A DNA stretch of 64,000 nt from Planctomycetota bacterium (lineage in GTDB: Bacteria; Planctomycetota; UBA1135; UBA2386). Positions 1 through 9,431 of this stretch are shown here, one piece after another. The translations under genes were made by a program, and so were the position numbers. The stretch is taken from the NCBI GenBank assembly GCA_028281765.1, contig JANQJF010000087.1:62001-126000 (forward strand). The letters run 5' to 3'. The stretch's first letter is position 1, and each line of letters starts with the position of its first letter. The notes below the pieces were generated by a model. That model searched no databases. It was not told the DNA's origin and was given only the letters and a program-made list of their open reading frames with translations.

Positions 1-1152
1 AACCTCGGTCGCGGCATCCTCAAGGGCTTCTTCGACAACGTTCGCCAGAACGGCATGGTGCCGGGCAACTTGTACATGACGTCGCTGACGCAGTGCGGGT
101 TCTTCCACGCGGACTGGGGTCGCGGCTTCGAGGCATTCGACGAGACGCACCCCGACAAGGCGACCAAGCGCGCGGTCATCATGGAGATGCAGCGCTTCAC
201 GAAGTGGCTCGCCAACAACCGCGACCCGGAAGGCAGCGGCCTGACCGACATCGTCAATCAGATCGAGTCGGGTCAGGAGCTCTCGCGCCGCTTCACGGTG
301 ATCGACGACAAGTCCGATCGCTCGGAGGCGCACGAAGAGGAGTTCCGGGTCAAGGGCATCGACGCGAGCGTCTTCCGCTATCGCTTGGTCAGCTTCCTGC
401 ACCAGGTCGCGGAGGAGCTGCAAGAGAAGGCGATGGCCAACCGCTTCCACGCGGCGAAGGAAGTCATTCACGACATCATTCGCAAGCGGATGTGGGACGA
501 GAAGAACGCGATCTTCATGGATCTCGATCCGAAGTCCCGCCGCCGCACCGGCGTGAAGGCCGCGGTCGGCTTCTACCCGCTCGGCACGGACATCCCGACG
601 CCGGCGCAGCAGGAGAAGCTGCTCAAGACGCTCGCCGATCGGAAGGAGTTCTGGACCAAGTATCCGGTTCCGTCCGTCGCGATGTCGGATCCGCACTTCG
701 ATCCCGAAGGCAAGTGGCGCGGCACCCGTCGCGACACTCCGTGGAACGGCCGCAGCTGGCCGATGATCAACTCGCAGATCCTCGAGTCGCTCGCGTACGT
801 CGCGGAGCGCAGCAACAAGCCGGCGATGCGGCTGTGCAAGGAGCTGTTCAAGCGCACGGTCGCGATGGTCTCGGGCGAGCTCGAGGGCATCGAAGTCGCG
901 CGCATCTGCGAGCACTACCACCCGATCACCGGCCGCCCGTCGCGCTACCGCGGCATCGATCTGCTGATGCACTCGTTCCTGATGGACAACGTGTTCCGCA
1001 TCGCGGGCGGCTTCGTGGTCCGCTTCGGCGAGATCCAGAACGACCCGGTCATCGACGACATGCCCGACTTCAAGCTGCAGGGCGTGCCGGTCGGCAACAA
1101 GCGCTACAACGTCGAGCGCAAGAACGGGAAGCTCAAGGTCAACCAGGACTGA
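1..1152 (+). CDS. MGH1-like six-hairpin glycoside hydrolase, C-terminal part
   Basis: The frame is open from base 1, so the gene starts upstream and only about 383 C-terminal codons are present. The stretch around 718-780 reads RGTRRDTPWNGRSWPMINS, which resembles the conserved tryptophan-proline loop of the alpha/alpha-six barrel in GH63, trehalase and mannosylglycerate-hydrolase-like (MGH1) enzymes. A second block near 985-1020 (MDNVFRIAGGFVVRFGE) matches the C-terminal substrate-site region of such barrels. It probably hydrolyses an alpha-linked sugar or glycan. Substrate, signal peptide and catalytic acid cannot be judged because the N-terminal half is missing. The next gene starts about 100 bases downstream on the same strand. 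Confidence 0.6.
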   Translation, partial: NLGRGILKGFFDNVRQNGMVPGNLYMTSLTQCGFFHADWGRGFEAFDETHPDKATKRAVIMEMQRFTKWLANNRDPEGSGLTDIVNQIESGQELSRRFTVIDDKSDRSEAHEEEFRVKGIDASVFRYRLVSFLHQVAEELQEKAMANRFHAAKEVIHDIIRKRMWDEKNAIFMDLDPKSRRRTGVKAAVGFYPLGTDIPTPAQQEKLLKTLADRKEFWTKYPVPSVAMSDPHFDPEGKWRGTRRDTPWNGRSWPMINSQILESLAYVAERSNKPAMRLCKELFKRTVAMVSGELEGIEVARICEHYHPITGRPSRYRGIDLLMHSFLMDNVFRIAGGFVVRFGEIQNDPVIDDMPDFKLQGVPVGNKRYNVERKNGKLKVNQD

Positions 1153-1257
1153 GGGCGAGCTGCCGCCGCGCCCGGCGCGTCGGCAGCTCACGTGAATCGC
1201 GCGGTGACTTTGCCGATTCTTGTCCCACCCACACGCGTCTTGTGTTGTCGTGGGGGG

Positions 1258-2751
1258 ATGAGATCCCTCGCCCTGTCCGGACTCGTGCTGCTCGCCGTCG
1301 CGTGCAGCTCACCGCGCCTCGCGGTCCCCGAGATCGCGAGCATCTACGCCGAGGCCGCGCTCGACGAGATCCGCAACCCGGTGATCGTCATCCACGGCAT
1401 CCTCGGAGCGCGTCTCCAGCAGAAGGGCACTGGCAAGGTCGTGTGGGGTGCGTTCACGTCGGATGGTGTCGACCCCGCGACTGCCGAAGGCGCGCACGCG
1501 GTCGCCGTCCCGATCGACGACGTGCCCGCGTCGGCGACGTCCTACGACCCGGAGATGGCGGAGGTCTATCCGACCGGTCCGCTCGGCAAGCTCGAGCTCA
1601 GCATTCTCTATCAGGTGCTGCAGGTCGACGTGTACGCGCAGATCATCCGCACGCTCGGTGCGGGTGGCTACACGGACGAAATCGTCAGCGGCTACGACGG
1701 TCCCGAGTACGCCGACGATCACTTCACGTGCTTCACGTTCTTCTACGACTGGCGCCGCGACAACGTCGAGAACGCGATCCGTCTCGGTGCGTTCATCCGC
1801 AGCAAGCGCACGGAGATCCAGGAGAAGGCGACGCAGAAGATCGCGCGATTGCGCAGCGAAGATCACGGTGAGGAGGCGGATCGCCTACAGAAGTGGCTCG
1901 ACGACGGATTCCGCTTCGACATCGTCGCGCACTCGATGGGCGGCTTGGTCGCGCGCTACTTCCTGCGCTACGGGACCGCCGACCTCCCCGAGAGCGGCGT
2001 GCCCCAGGTGACCTGGGCCGGCGCCGAAGAGGTCGACCGACTCGTGATGGTCGGGACCCCGAACTTCGGTTCGATCGATGCGCTCAAGAACCTCTACGAG
2101 GGTTTCCAGCCGTCGTTCATCCTGCCGCACTACGCCGCGTCAATCCTCGGTTCGATGCCGTCGATTTATCAGCTCCTACCGCGACGTCGGCATCAGCTCG
2201 TCGTCGACGAAGACGGTCAGCCGCTGGATCTCGATTTCCGCGATCCCGCGGTGTGGGAAGCGAACGGCTGGGGCTTGTTCGCGCCGTCCGCCGAGCGCTG
2301 GATCCGGTGGCTTCTGCCCGATCTCGACGGCTCGGAGCAGCGCCGCGCGACCGCGCGACGCTACGCGACTTGGTGCCTCGAGCGCGCCAATCGATTCCAC
2401 GCGGCGATGGACTCCGTGCCGAGCAAGCCGTGCCCGTCGCAGCTCTACCTCTTCGCGGCGGACGCGATTCCGACGCTGACGCGCGTGCGCGCGCAGAAGA
2501 AGTCGGACGGCAAGTACGACCTCGAGTTCGACGGGGACGACCTGTATGCGCCGGGGGACATGACGGTGCCGCGCTACAGCGCGATCGCCGACGAACGCTT
2601 CGGCAACGACTACGAGTCGTGGCTGCGGACCCCGATCCCGTGGCAGAACGTGACGTTCTTGTCGGACGATCACATCGGGCTCACGCGGAACCCACACTTC
2701 GTCGACAACATGCTGTTCGTGCTGCTGGAGCAGCAGCCGTTGCCGCGCTGA
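1258..2751 (+). CDS. LCAT-like alpha/beta-hydrolase lipoprotein
   Basis: The 497-residue product starts at an ATG just after a GGGG-rich stretch and opens with a lipoprotein signal (LLAVAC, Cys16), so it should be membrane-anchored outside the cytoplasm. An oxyanion-loop motif IHGILG lies at residues 45-50 and a nucleophile elbow AHSMGG puts the catalytic serine at 226. Asp434 (GDMTVP) and His472 (SDDHIG) are well placed to complete the triad. The layout fits the lecithin:cholesterol acyltransferase/PGAP1-like branch of lipases, acting on lipids or lipid esters in the envelope. The substrate is inferred from family only. An upstream in-frame start at 1192 would bury the signal peptide and is less likely. 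Confidence 0.75.
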   Translation: MRSLALSGLVLLAVACSSPRLAVPEIASIYAEAALDEIRNPVIVIHGILGARLQQKGTGKVVWGAFTSDGVDPATAEGAHAVAVPIDDVPASATSYDPEMAEVYPTGPLGKLELSILYQVLQVDVYAQIIRTLGAGGYTDEIVSGYDGPEYADDHFTCFTFFYDWRRDNVENAIRLGAFIRSKRTEIQEKATQKIARLRSEDHGEEADRLQKWLDDGFRFDIVAHSMGGLVARYFLRYGTADLPESGVPQVTWAGAEEVDRLVMVGTPNFGSIDALKNLYEGFQPSFILPHYAASILGSMPSIYQLLPRRRHQLVVDEDGQPLDLDFRDPAVWEANGWGLFAPSAERWIRWLLPDLDGSEQRRATARRYATWCLERANRFHAAMDSVPSKPCPSQLYLFAADAIPTLTRVRAQKKSDGKYDLEFDGDDLYAPGDMTVPRYSAIADERFGNDYESWLRTPIPWQNVTFLSDDHIGLTRNPHFVDNMLFVLLEQQPLPR

Positions 2752-2761
2752 ATCGTCGCGC

Positions 2762-5377
2762 TCAGCGCACGATCGACGACGACGTGCGACGCACGACCGC
2801 GCGCTCGTTGCCCGAGATACGCAGCACGTTCAGGATCCGGCTGTCGTAGTTCAGCTGGATGCCCGCCGTGGCGAGCAGGCCGACGTCGGCCGCGACGACG
2901 CCGCCGTTGACGCGGAGCTGCGCGTTCGTGTTGCGAACCATCGAGCTCGTGATGCCGAAGATCGCGTTGTTCGTGTAGGCGAACAGGTCGTACTTCAGCA
3001 TGCCGGACGGGCGACTCGCGTAGAAGTCGTCCATCAGTGCCTCGAGCTGGCTGTCGCTGATCCAGGTGTTCGCGCTGGTCATGTAGGTGACGTGTGCCTT
3101 CGGGTTGCCCGAAGAGTCGAACAGCAGCGGATCACTCGTGTCCGACGGGTCCGCGAACGTCATCAGCGATGTCGTCCACGAGTTCGGGTGCTCCGCACCG
3201 CGCCACGTACCGTCCGAGTCGAACCAGCCGCCTCCGCGGTTGAAGATGCCGACCGGTTCGCCACTGGTCTCGGCGTAGTAGCGCGGGACGTAGCCGGGCT
3301 CGTACAGCGGGTTGTCGAACATCGTGCGCGAGCCCGGCAGCTGCGGTTGGGTCTTGACCCACTCGGCGCGGTTGAACGTCGACATCTCCATGTGCGTGAA
3401 CGGCGGCTTGTCGCCCTCGCGCGACGTTCCGGCGCGGTACGGCTGATACACGTCGCCGAGCATGATGTTGCCGCCGGCGGTCAGCACGAGCAGGTTCTCG
3501 GTGCCGTCCGACGCTTGGCCGAACGTGCGATTGCCGCTCGACGTGCCGTCGAGGTATTCGATGTCGGTCGGGGCCCAGATGTTGTCCTTGACCCAGATCG
3601 TGCCCTTGCCCTTGACCCAGCCGCGGATCACGAGGTTGCCCTCGACCGCGACGTCGCCGTTGAGCAGGATCGGGTTGGATGTCGTGCCCGTCAGAAAGAC
3701 TTGCCCCTCTGTGACCGAGCTCAGGCTCGTCGCGTTGGAGCCGCTCACCGCGACGCCGCGGTCGGCGTCGGTCAGAATCTGATCGGTCGGCGGGACGACG
3801 TAGATCCGGCCACCGGACAGCGTGCCGGTGAAGTCCTTCGTGACCGCGTAGAACTCGTTTGAATCGACGGCGCGATCGCCGGCGCCGGCCGTGGTTGCAG
3901 CATCCGTCGTCGGATCCAGACCGCCGTCGTCCGGGAACGGCGGCGGGAACGATGACGGCAGATCTCCGTCGATCATCGTCGTCGAGTTGTAGTCCTCGTA
4001 GAGGTTGCCGTACTGATCGAGCGAGCCGTCGGTCGGCGACATCTGCCGGGAGACGGGGTCGCCACTGCTGTCTTCGACCACGTTGCCGTCGGCATCGAGT
4101 TCGACCCCGCGCAGCGTGCTGCTCGACCAGTCCGTGATCGGCACACCGTTCTTGTCGGTGACCGGTCCGCCTGCGTACAGCGTGCCGTTGATCTGTGAGT
4201 GTGCGTTGCCCCGCATCATCAACTGGTCGAGCGTGCCGACTTTGACGCGTTCGAACGGTCCTGGCCCATGGGCGTACACGCGATCCGTCGAATCGATCGT
4301 CGTGTGGCAGAGCGCGCAGTTCACGTTGTTCGCGAGCAGGACGAAGTTGAGACCGCCCCAGGTTTCGGGCTCGATGACGAACGTCGTTTCGATCGTTCGC
4401 ATCCACCCTGCCGCGTTGCTGGCAACGCGTCGGTCGCGGCCCCCGACGCTGACCGTCAAGTCGAGCTCCGTGCCACCGGCGGTATCGCGGCGCATCAGCT
4501 GGATCTCTTCGATGTCGACGCCCGCGAGCTCGAGGTCGCCGTCCGAATCGAAATCGAGACCGACGCGGCTGCCGAGGTTGTAGCCGACCGGCGTCGTCGC
4601 CGTGGACTGGTCCGTTGCCCCGATTGAGTCGAGGTAGCGCTGAAACCCGTCGACACTGTCTTCGTAGGTTCCGGCTGAGACCGTGCGTCGATACATCGAC
4701 CACAGCTCGTGCATCGCGAAGTTGGTCGCGCTTTCGACTGCACTCTCGAGTTCGTAGTCCTCGCCGCGCTTCTCGACCTGCGACGAGTGCGACGTGAACT
4801 GCGTGACGGCCGCGATGATTGTCGCCGACAAGATGACGACCGTGATCAGTGCCGTGATGATCGCGAAGCCGGAGTTTCCGTGCACGGGTTCTTCGACGGC
4901 CGACTCGTTCTCGGTGTGGAGCGAGGGTGCGTCGTCGACGTTCGGGCGACTGTCGGATTTGGTCGAGTCCGCGTTCTGCGACTGCAGCGTCGTGACGGCG
5001 CGATTCACCGCGTCACACAGGCTGTGCAGTTCGTCCCGGCCTCGGATCGTGCATTGCCCGACGTCCTTGCCGTCGGCGACGTCGTTCAGGTAGCGCTCGA
5101 TTCGGAACACCGGTCCCGCGACGCGGAACGTCATCAGGATCCCGACGAGAAGGAGCACGGGGATCAGCACCAGGCCGGTCCACATCACGCTCGTCGAGAA
5201 GAGAGTCGGCAGGTGCTCGAGCAGAGCTTCGCCGTCATTGGGAAGCTTCCGCGCGACGCCGATCATCGCTCGGTTGATCAGAAAGACCTGAAAGATGGCG
5301 GCCAGCGAAGCGATGGTGACGAACACCATCGTCATGCGCAGCTGGAGGCCGCTCTTCGGCATTTTGTTCCACCTCAT
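2762..5377 (-). CDS. HAMP-domain/PilX-like pseudopilin fusion with CXXCH motif
   Basis: The 871-residue protein has two N-terminal membrane helices (about 15-34 and 63-84) followed by a HAMP-like segment (85-132). A linker leads to a third hydrophobic helix at 169-194 that looks like a class III prepilin N-terminus (NSGFAIITALIT, without the Glu at +5). The C-terminal part resembles PilX/DUF4900-type minor pilin assembly proteins, with strand-rich repeats around 'GKGTIWVKDNIW'. A single heme c-type motif C-A-L-C-H lies at residues 354-358. It is last in a three-gene pseudopilin operon, 10 bases after the PilW-like gene, with a GAGGAG ribosome site before the ATG. In related bacteria the HAMP and pilin parts may be separate genes; here they form one frame. 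Confidence 0.75.
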   Translation of the reverse strand: MRWNKMPKSGLQLRMTMVFVTIASLAAIFQVFLINRAMIGVARKLPNDGEALLEHLPTLFSTSVMWTGLVLIPVLLLVGILMTFRVAGPVFRIERYLNDVADGKDVGQCTIRGRDELHSLCDAVNRAVTTLQSQNADSTKSDSRPNVDDAPSLHTENESAVEEPVHGNSGFAIITALITVVILSATIIAAVTQFTSHSSQVEKRGEDYELESAVESATNFAMHELWSMYRRTVSAGTYEDSVDGFQRYLDSIGATDQSTATTPVGYNLGSRVGLDFDSDGDLELAGVDIEEIQLMRRDTAGGTELDLTVSVGGRDRRVASNAAGWMRTIETTFVIEPETWGGLNFVLLANNVNCALCHTTIDSTDRVYAHGPGPFERVKVGTLDQLMMRGNAHSQINGTLYAGGPVTDKNGVPITDWSSSTLRGVELDADGNVVEDSSGDPVSRQMSPTDGSLDQYGNLYEDYNSTTMIDGDLPSSFPPPFPDDGGLDPTTDAATTAGAGDRAVDSNEFYAVTKDFTGTLSGGRIYVVPPTDQILTDADRGVAVSGSNATSLSSVTEGQVFLTGTTSNPILLNGDVAVEGNLVIRGWVKGKGTIWVKDNIWAPTDIEYLDGTSSGNRTFGQASDGTENLLVLTAGGNIMLGDVYQPYRAGTSREGDKPPFTHMEMSTFNRAEWVKTQPQLPGSRTMFDNPLYEPGYVPRYYAETSGEPVGIFNRGGGWFDSDGTWRGAEHPNSWTTSLMTFADPSDTSDPLLFDSSGNPKAHVTYMTSANTWISDSQLEALMDDFYASRPSGMLKYDLFAYTNNAIFGITSSMVRNTNAQLRVNGGVVAADVGLLATAGIQLNYDSRILNVLRISGNERAVVRRTSSSIVR

Positions 5378-5387
5378 GATGGACTCC

Positions 5388-6404
5388 TCATCGTGATCGC
5401 TCGAGGCGGATCACGCTCTCGGCTTTGGTGAACTGATTGGCGCGACCGTCTCTGCCGACCCAAAGCATGAGTTGGATCTGCAGCTTGGCCGCTCGCTCGT
5501 GCCACAAGAACATCGGATCGGACACGCCGTCGCCGTCGAGGTCGGCTGTTCCCCAGGCGCCGCGCTCTTGCACGATCGCGGTCGGGGATGCGGCGATGTC
5601 GTCGACGATCGGCGTTCCTCCGCCGATCGGTGCCCAAGCCATGCGGCGTAGGCGACCGAGGTCGAACGTGTCGTCGACGTCGCCGTCGCGATTGAGATCG
5701 CCGCGCTGCGCCTCTTCGAGGACGGAGACGGGTTCGAAGTAGAGCGCGTACCACCCGTCGGTGTAGTTCGTGCCGCCGACGGTGGCCCCGCGGACGCGGG
5801 AGCCGCCAGAGACGAAGGACCGCTGGTAGACGAAGCCTGTGGCTTCTCCGCGGAAGAACACGGTGCCCGACAGCGACTCGGTCGTCCCGTCGAACGTGCC
5901 GGGTGCCGGCGTGCCCTGCAGGACTTCCCCGAACGCGCCCCAGCGAATTGTGCCACCCGACGCGTGTCCGCGGCCGTTGCCGTCGTTCCGGAACCCGCGC
6001 TCGAGCCCGTCGAAGACGATGTATCCGGTGGTGTTGATCGAACGGCCGTAGCCGACGTACTCCGCGCCGGCCGTGCCGGAATTGAGTCGCAAGAGACCCC
6101 TAGGCGGGAAACCCCGCACGGAGTCACTCGGAATCTCGACGCTGGTCGATCCGATGTCGTCGGTCAGCCAAGCGGACGGGCGATGACCGAGCGCGCCGCG
6201 CGCGAGCTTCTCGATGCCGTGCAGGACGTCGCCGACGCGCGCGTTCTTGGCGGCGACGTTGGCCATGCCCTGCAGCGCCCTGACGCTGGTGATCGAGTTC
6301 GACGTGACGACGAACAGGACGATGGTCAGCAGGGCCGCAGCGATCGAGATCTCGACCAGGGAGATGCCGCGTTCGCCTGCTCTCGGGTCGTGGAGCTGAT
6401 GCAT
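5388..6404 (-). CDS. PilW/GspJ-like prepilin-type protein
   Basis: The N-terminus carries a classic type IV prepilin leader. Cleavage is expected after Gly13 (ERG|ISLVEIS) with the required Glu at +5 (Glu18), followed by about 20 hydrophobic residues. The rest (338 residues) is a strand-rich periplasmic domain containing a 'DLNRDGDVDD' calcium-loop-like stretch near the C-terminus and a second 'DLDGDGVSD' loop. It should be a minor pseudopilin of a type IV pilus or type II secretion-like machine, processed by PilD. It sits between the PilV-like and PilX-like genes with only 1 and 10 intergenic bases, so the three are almost certainly co-transcribed. Confidence 0.8.
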   Translation of the reverse strand: MHQLHDPRAGERGISLVEISIAAALLTIVLFVVTSNSITSVRALQGMANVAAKNARVGDVLHGIEKLARGALGHRPSAWLTDDIGSTSVEIPSDSVRGFPPRGLLRLNSGTAGAEYVGYGRSINTTGYIVFDGLERGFRNDGNGRGHASGGTIRWGAFGEVLQGTPAPGTFDGTTESLSGTVFFRGEATGFVYQRSFVSGGSRVRGATVGGTNYTDGWYALYFEPVSVLEEAQRGDLNRDGDVDDTFDLGRLRRMAWAPIGGGTPIVDDIAASPTAIVQERGAWGTADLDGDGVSDPMFLWHERAAKLQIQLMLWVGRDGRANQFTKAESVIRLERSR

Positions 6405-6405
6405 C

Positions 6406-6987
6406 TCAGAACCTCGACAGGAAGAAGCCGCGTCGGACCGTACGGTTCCCGGCGAGGCCGGTGTAGCGCAGCGTCACGACGACGGGCAGGAGTGAGGCGT
6501 CAGACGAGACGTTTGCGTCGGTCGCGGTGCCGTCGGCGTTGAGGTCGCAGGGCATGCCGAGCTCGACGCCGAGGTCCGCATCCGTGCGGCGCTCGTCCGT
6601 GACGATCTCGATCGTGCCGACGGTGGTTTCTCCAGCCTGCGGTGTCAGGCCACGCACCGTGAAGTTCGTGCCGAGTCGACCACCCGATGCGACGGCATCG
6701 ACGATCGACTGCGACCACTGTTCGGGCGTGTCCGCGGCTTCGTCCGCAACGGAGCGCACCTCTTCACCGACGGCGCGCAATGCGGTGAGCACGACCCGGC
6801 GCTCGTCGGACGTTCGCTTGAGTGCGTGTGTCGTCACGACGGTCTGCGCGAGGGCGAGGAAGCCGAGCATGACGACAGCCGCAGCGATCAGGACTTCGAG
6901 GAGGGAAAGTCCTGCTTCACCACTCCCGCGATACTGAGCCTCCTCGGGGGCGCTCGTCGTGCGGGGTCTCTCGGTTCGATCGTACAC
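6406..6987 (-). CDS. PilV/GspI-like prepilin-type protein
   Basis: The 193-residue product has a prepilin cleavage site after Gly26 (GEAG|LSLLEV, Glu31 at +5) and a hydrophobic helix LIAAAVVMLGFLALAQ. This is the pattern of PilV or GspI minor pseudopilins. It is the first gene of the minus-strand pseudopilin operon. Its GTG start lies about 120 bases from the divergent lipoprotein gene, so the operon promoter should lie in that gap. The leader before the cleavage site is long (26 residues); no shorter in-frame ATG exists. A 'CDLNADGTATD' calcium-like loop lies near the C-terminus. Confidence 0.78.
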   Translation of the reverse strand: MYDRTERPRTTSAPEEAQYRGSGEAGLSLLEVLIAAAVVMLGFLALAQTVVTTHALKRTSDERRVVLTALRAVGEEVRSVADEAADTPEQWSQSIVDAVASGGRLGTNFTVRGLTPQAGETTVGTIEIVTDERRTDADLGVELGMPCDLNADGTATDANVSSDASLLPVVVTLRYTGLAGNRTVRRGFFLSRF

Positions 6988-7107
6988 GCCCTCTACATCG
7001 GCCGTGCCGCAGCGGGATCTTCGGGTGGTTCCGAATCGGCGGCGGCATCGCGAGTACCGGCGCCGCGATCAAGCGGCGATTGCCGTGATACCGACCTGAT
7101 CAGTGTG

Positions 7108-7911
7108 ATGAGAACTCTGATCATGACCTTGGGACTGTGCCTCGCCGGCTGCGGCGGCGATCCGGCGGAGTCGACTCCTGCGCCGAAGCCGCAGGCGAGC
7201 AAGAAGGCGTCTCGCCCGAATCCGGAGAGCACTCGCCTCGTGCACTTCTCGGCGCCGGCTGGCAACAGTGGTGGCACGCGCCGCGGTTCCGGTGGCGATG
7301 CCGCTGGCCTCGGATCGCGGACCGAGCCCGTCCGCTACCGCGAGAAGACTCGCGTGCTGCGCAACCAGGAGAAGGCATGCGAAGCGCTGTGGGACATCTT
7401 CGCAGCGCAACGCTCCGCGCACTTGACGCAGCTGGTCGACTCGAACGGCGACGGCACCGGCGAGTACCTCTTCTTCGACGAGTTGCTAGGCATTCGCAAA
7501 GTGCGTGGCGGCGACGTGGAGTTCACCGATAACGGCAATGTGCGTGCCCGCTTCAAGCGCACTCCGCAGGACGGCCGCACGCAGTACCACGGCTACATGT
7601 TCCAGGTCTGGTTGCCCGGGGAGAACGGCTGGGAGACGCGCGATGGTGCCTCCTCCGACGCCGGCTTCCGCTGCTACGCGTGGCCGGTCGAATTCGAAGA
7701 GACCGGCAAGCTGGCCTACTGCATCGACGAGCGTGGCGAAGTCTACGCGTCGAGCAACGAGCGCACGGCATACCACGGCGCCGACAACGCGCCGGCGCCC
7801 GACGCGTTCGAGGGTGAGCTGTCAGACCTCCACCCGGACGACAAGTACCTCGGCAACGACAAAGGGTGGTGGAGCAAGGCCGGATTCGTGCCGGCCAGCC
7901 CGCCGCGCTAG
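7108..7911 (+). CDS. Lipoprotein, DUF2950-like or pilin-like globular domain
   Basis: The start was set at ATG 7108 because it gives a clean lipoprotein signal (LCLAGC, Cys15); an upstream in-frame extension would hide it. After a Pro/Lys/Ser-rich linker, the core begins with 'KACEALWDIFAAQRSAH' followed by a calcium-loop-like 'DSNGDGTGEY'. It ends with strand-rich text containing 'GYMFQVWLP' and 'AYCIDERGEVYAS'. This order (helix with A-Q residues, then a GY-F strand and a 'D-G-vYas' strand) resembles DUF2950-type and pseudopilin C-terminal domains seen in planctomycete-like genomes. The function is unknown. It is divergent from the pseudopilin operon and may belong to that system. Confidence 0.6.
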   Translation: MRTLIMTLGLCLAGCGGDPAESTPAPKPQASKKASRPNPESTRLVHFSAPAGNSGGTRRGSGGDAAGLGSRTEPVRYREKTRVLRNQEKACEALWDIFAAQRSAHLTQLVDSNGDGTGEYLFFDELLGIRKVRGGDVEFTDNGNVRARFKRTPQDGRTQYHGYMFQVWLPGENGWETRDGASSDAGFRCYAWPVEFEETGKLAYCIDERGEVYASSNERTAYHGADNAPAPDAFEGELSDLHPDDKYLGNDKGWWSKAGFVPASPPR

Positions 7912-7928
7912 CTGTCCATTCGGCTAGC

Positions 7929-9335
7929 TCACGCGGTGCCGACGAGCGCCTCGACCTCGTCGCGCTGCTTCGGCACGGCGGCGGTCAAGACCTCGTATCC
8001 GTCCTCGGTCGCGAGGACGTCGTCCTCGATACGGATGCCGCCGAAGCCGCGTCCGTCGTTCATCTGCAGATAGGCCTCGCACTTGTCGAAGTCGACCTGC
8101 TCGGCGTACTTCGCGCGGAACTCGGCGTTGTGCAGGATCGCCGGCACGAAGTAGATGCCCGGCTCGACGGTGAAGGTATTGCCCGACTCGAGGTCGCGGT
8201 CCATGCGCAGGAAGGCGGTGCCGAAGTCATCGCTGCGCGTGCGACCGCCGGGGTAGTGGACGCGGTCGCCGAAGCCTTCCATGTCGTGGACGTCGATGCC
8301 GATCAGATGGCCGACGCCGTGCGGGAAGAACAGCGTGTGCGCGCCGGACTCGACGAGTGAGTCGACCGAGCCGCGCATGATGCCGAGGGATGAGAGTCCG
8401 TCCGCGATCACCCGACACGATTCCATGTGCACGTCGCGGTACCGCATGCCGGGGCGGACGAGTTCGATCGACGCCATCTCGGCCTGCAGGACGATGTCGT
8501 AGATGTCCGCGCCTTCGCCCGAGAACTTGCCGCTCACCGGCCAGCAGCGCGTCACGTCCGAGCAGTAGCCCGACTGGGCTTCGGCGCCGCCGTCGAGGAG
8601 CACGATGTCGCCGTCCTGCACGACCTTGTCGTGCGCGTGGTTGTGGAGCACTTCTCCGCGGATCGACAAGATCGTGTTGTAGGCCGGCACGCAGCCGTGA
8701 CGAAGAAACGTCCCCTCGACCGTGCCGGTCAGCATCTGCTCGTGCACGCCGGGTTTCGTGTGCATGATCGCGGCGCGGTGAGCCTCGTCGGTGACGGCGG
8801 CCGTGCGCCGCATCTCGTCGACCTCTTCGGGCTCCTTCCGCGCGCGCAGTTTCGCAACCGCGTCGAGCAGGTCGGGCTGGCCGAAACGAGATTCGTCGGC
8901 GAATGCAAGGTCGTGACCCGTGATCTTGGCCGCGAGGGCCGTGGCCTTCGGATCGGCGACCGCGATCGTGTCGATTTGCCGCCCGTTCGCGATCTTCTGG
9001 ACCGCGTCCTCGAGTGAACTCAGCGCGAGCACCGCGTCGACGCCGTGGCGCTGCTTCATCTCCTCGAAGCTCGGGACGGGCCCGTGCCACAGCGCTTCGT
9101 CGTCCGTCCGCTCGTGCAGGAAGAGCGTGACCTCGCGCGAGTCGGGATCGAGAAGCGCGGCTGCATCCGCTTCCGGCGCGTCGAAGAAGTAGAGGAACGT
9201 GCTGTCCGCGCGAAACGCGAAGGGGTTTGCCGGGTAGTTGCGGGACAGCCACCCGCCGGCCATCAGGAGAGTCGGGTTGCGAGTCGAATCGAGCAGCGCG
9301 CTGCGCTGTCGCCGGTGGAAGTCGAGAGATGGCAT
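7929..9335 (-). CDS. pepP: Xaa-Pro aminopeptidase (M24B)
   Basis: The 468-residue protein has the usual M24B length and order: an aminopeptidase P N-terminal domain (about 1-165) and a pita-bread catalytic domain. All five metal ligands are visible: Asp248 (LLDGG), Asp260 (CSDVTR), His343 (PHGVGH), Glu391 (VEPGIY) and Glu437 (GIRIED). The enzyme removes an N-terminal residue that precedes proline, normally with two Mn ions in the cytoplasm; no signal peptide is seen. It is monocistronic, divergent from the repeat protein at 9432. Confidence 0.92.
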   Translation of the reverse strand: MPSLDFHRRQRSALLDSTRNPTLLMAGGWLSRNYPANPFAFRADSTFLYFFDAPEADAAALLDPDSREVTLFLHERTDDEALWHGPVPSFEEMKQRHGVDAVLALSSLEDAVQKIANGRQIDTIAVADPKATALAAKITGHDLAFADESRFGQPDLLDAVAKLRARKEPEEVDEMRRTAAVTDEAHRAAIMHTKPGVHEQMLTGTVEGTFLRHGCVPAYNTILSIRGEVLHNHAHDKVVQDGDIVLLDGGAEAQSGYCSDVTRCWPVSGKFSGEGADIYDIVLQAEMASIELVRPGMRYRDVHMESCRVIADGLSSLGIMRGSVDSLVESGAHTLFFPHGVGHLIGIDVHDMEGFGDRVHYPGGRTRSDDFGTAFLRMDRDLESGNTFTVEPGIYFVPAILHNAEFRAKYAEQVDFDKCEAYLQMNDGRGFGGIRIEDDVLATEDGYEVLTAAVPKQRDEVEALVGTA

Positions 9336-9431
9336 CGTGGCGACAGCTTACGAATCGCCCGAGGCTTGGGCCGCGAATCCGCGCCGGATATCGTGGAGTT
9401 TCCGGCGACCGAACGGCGTCCGAGGCATCCG

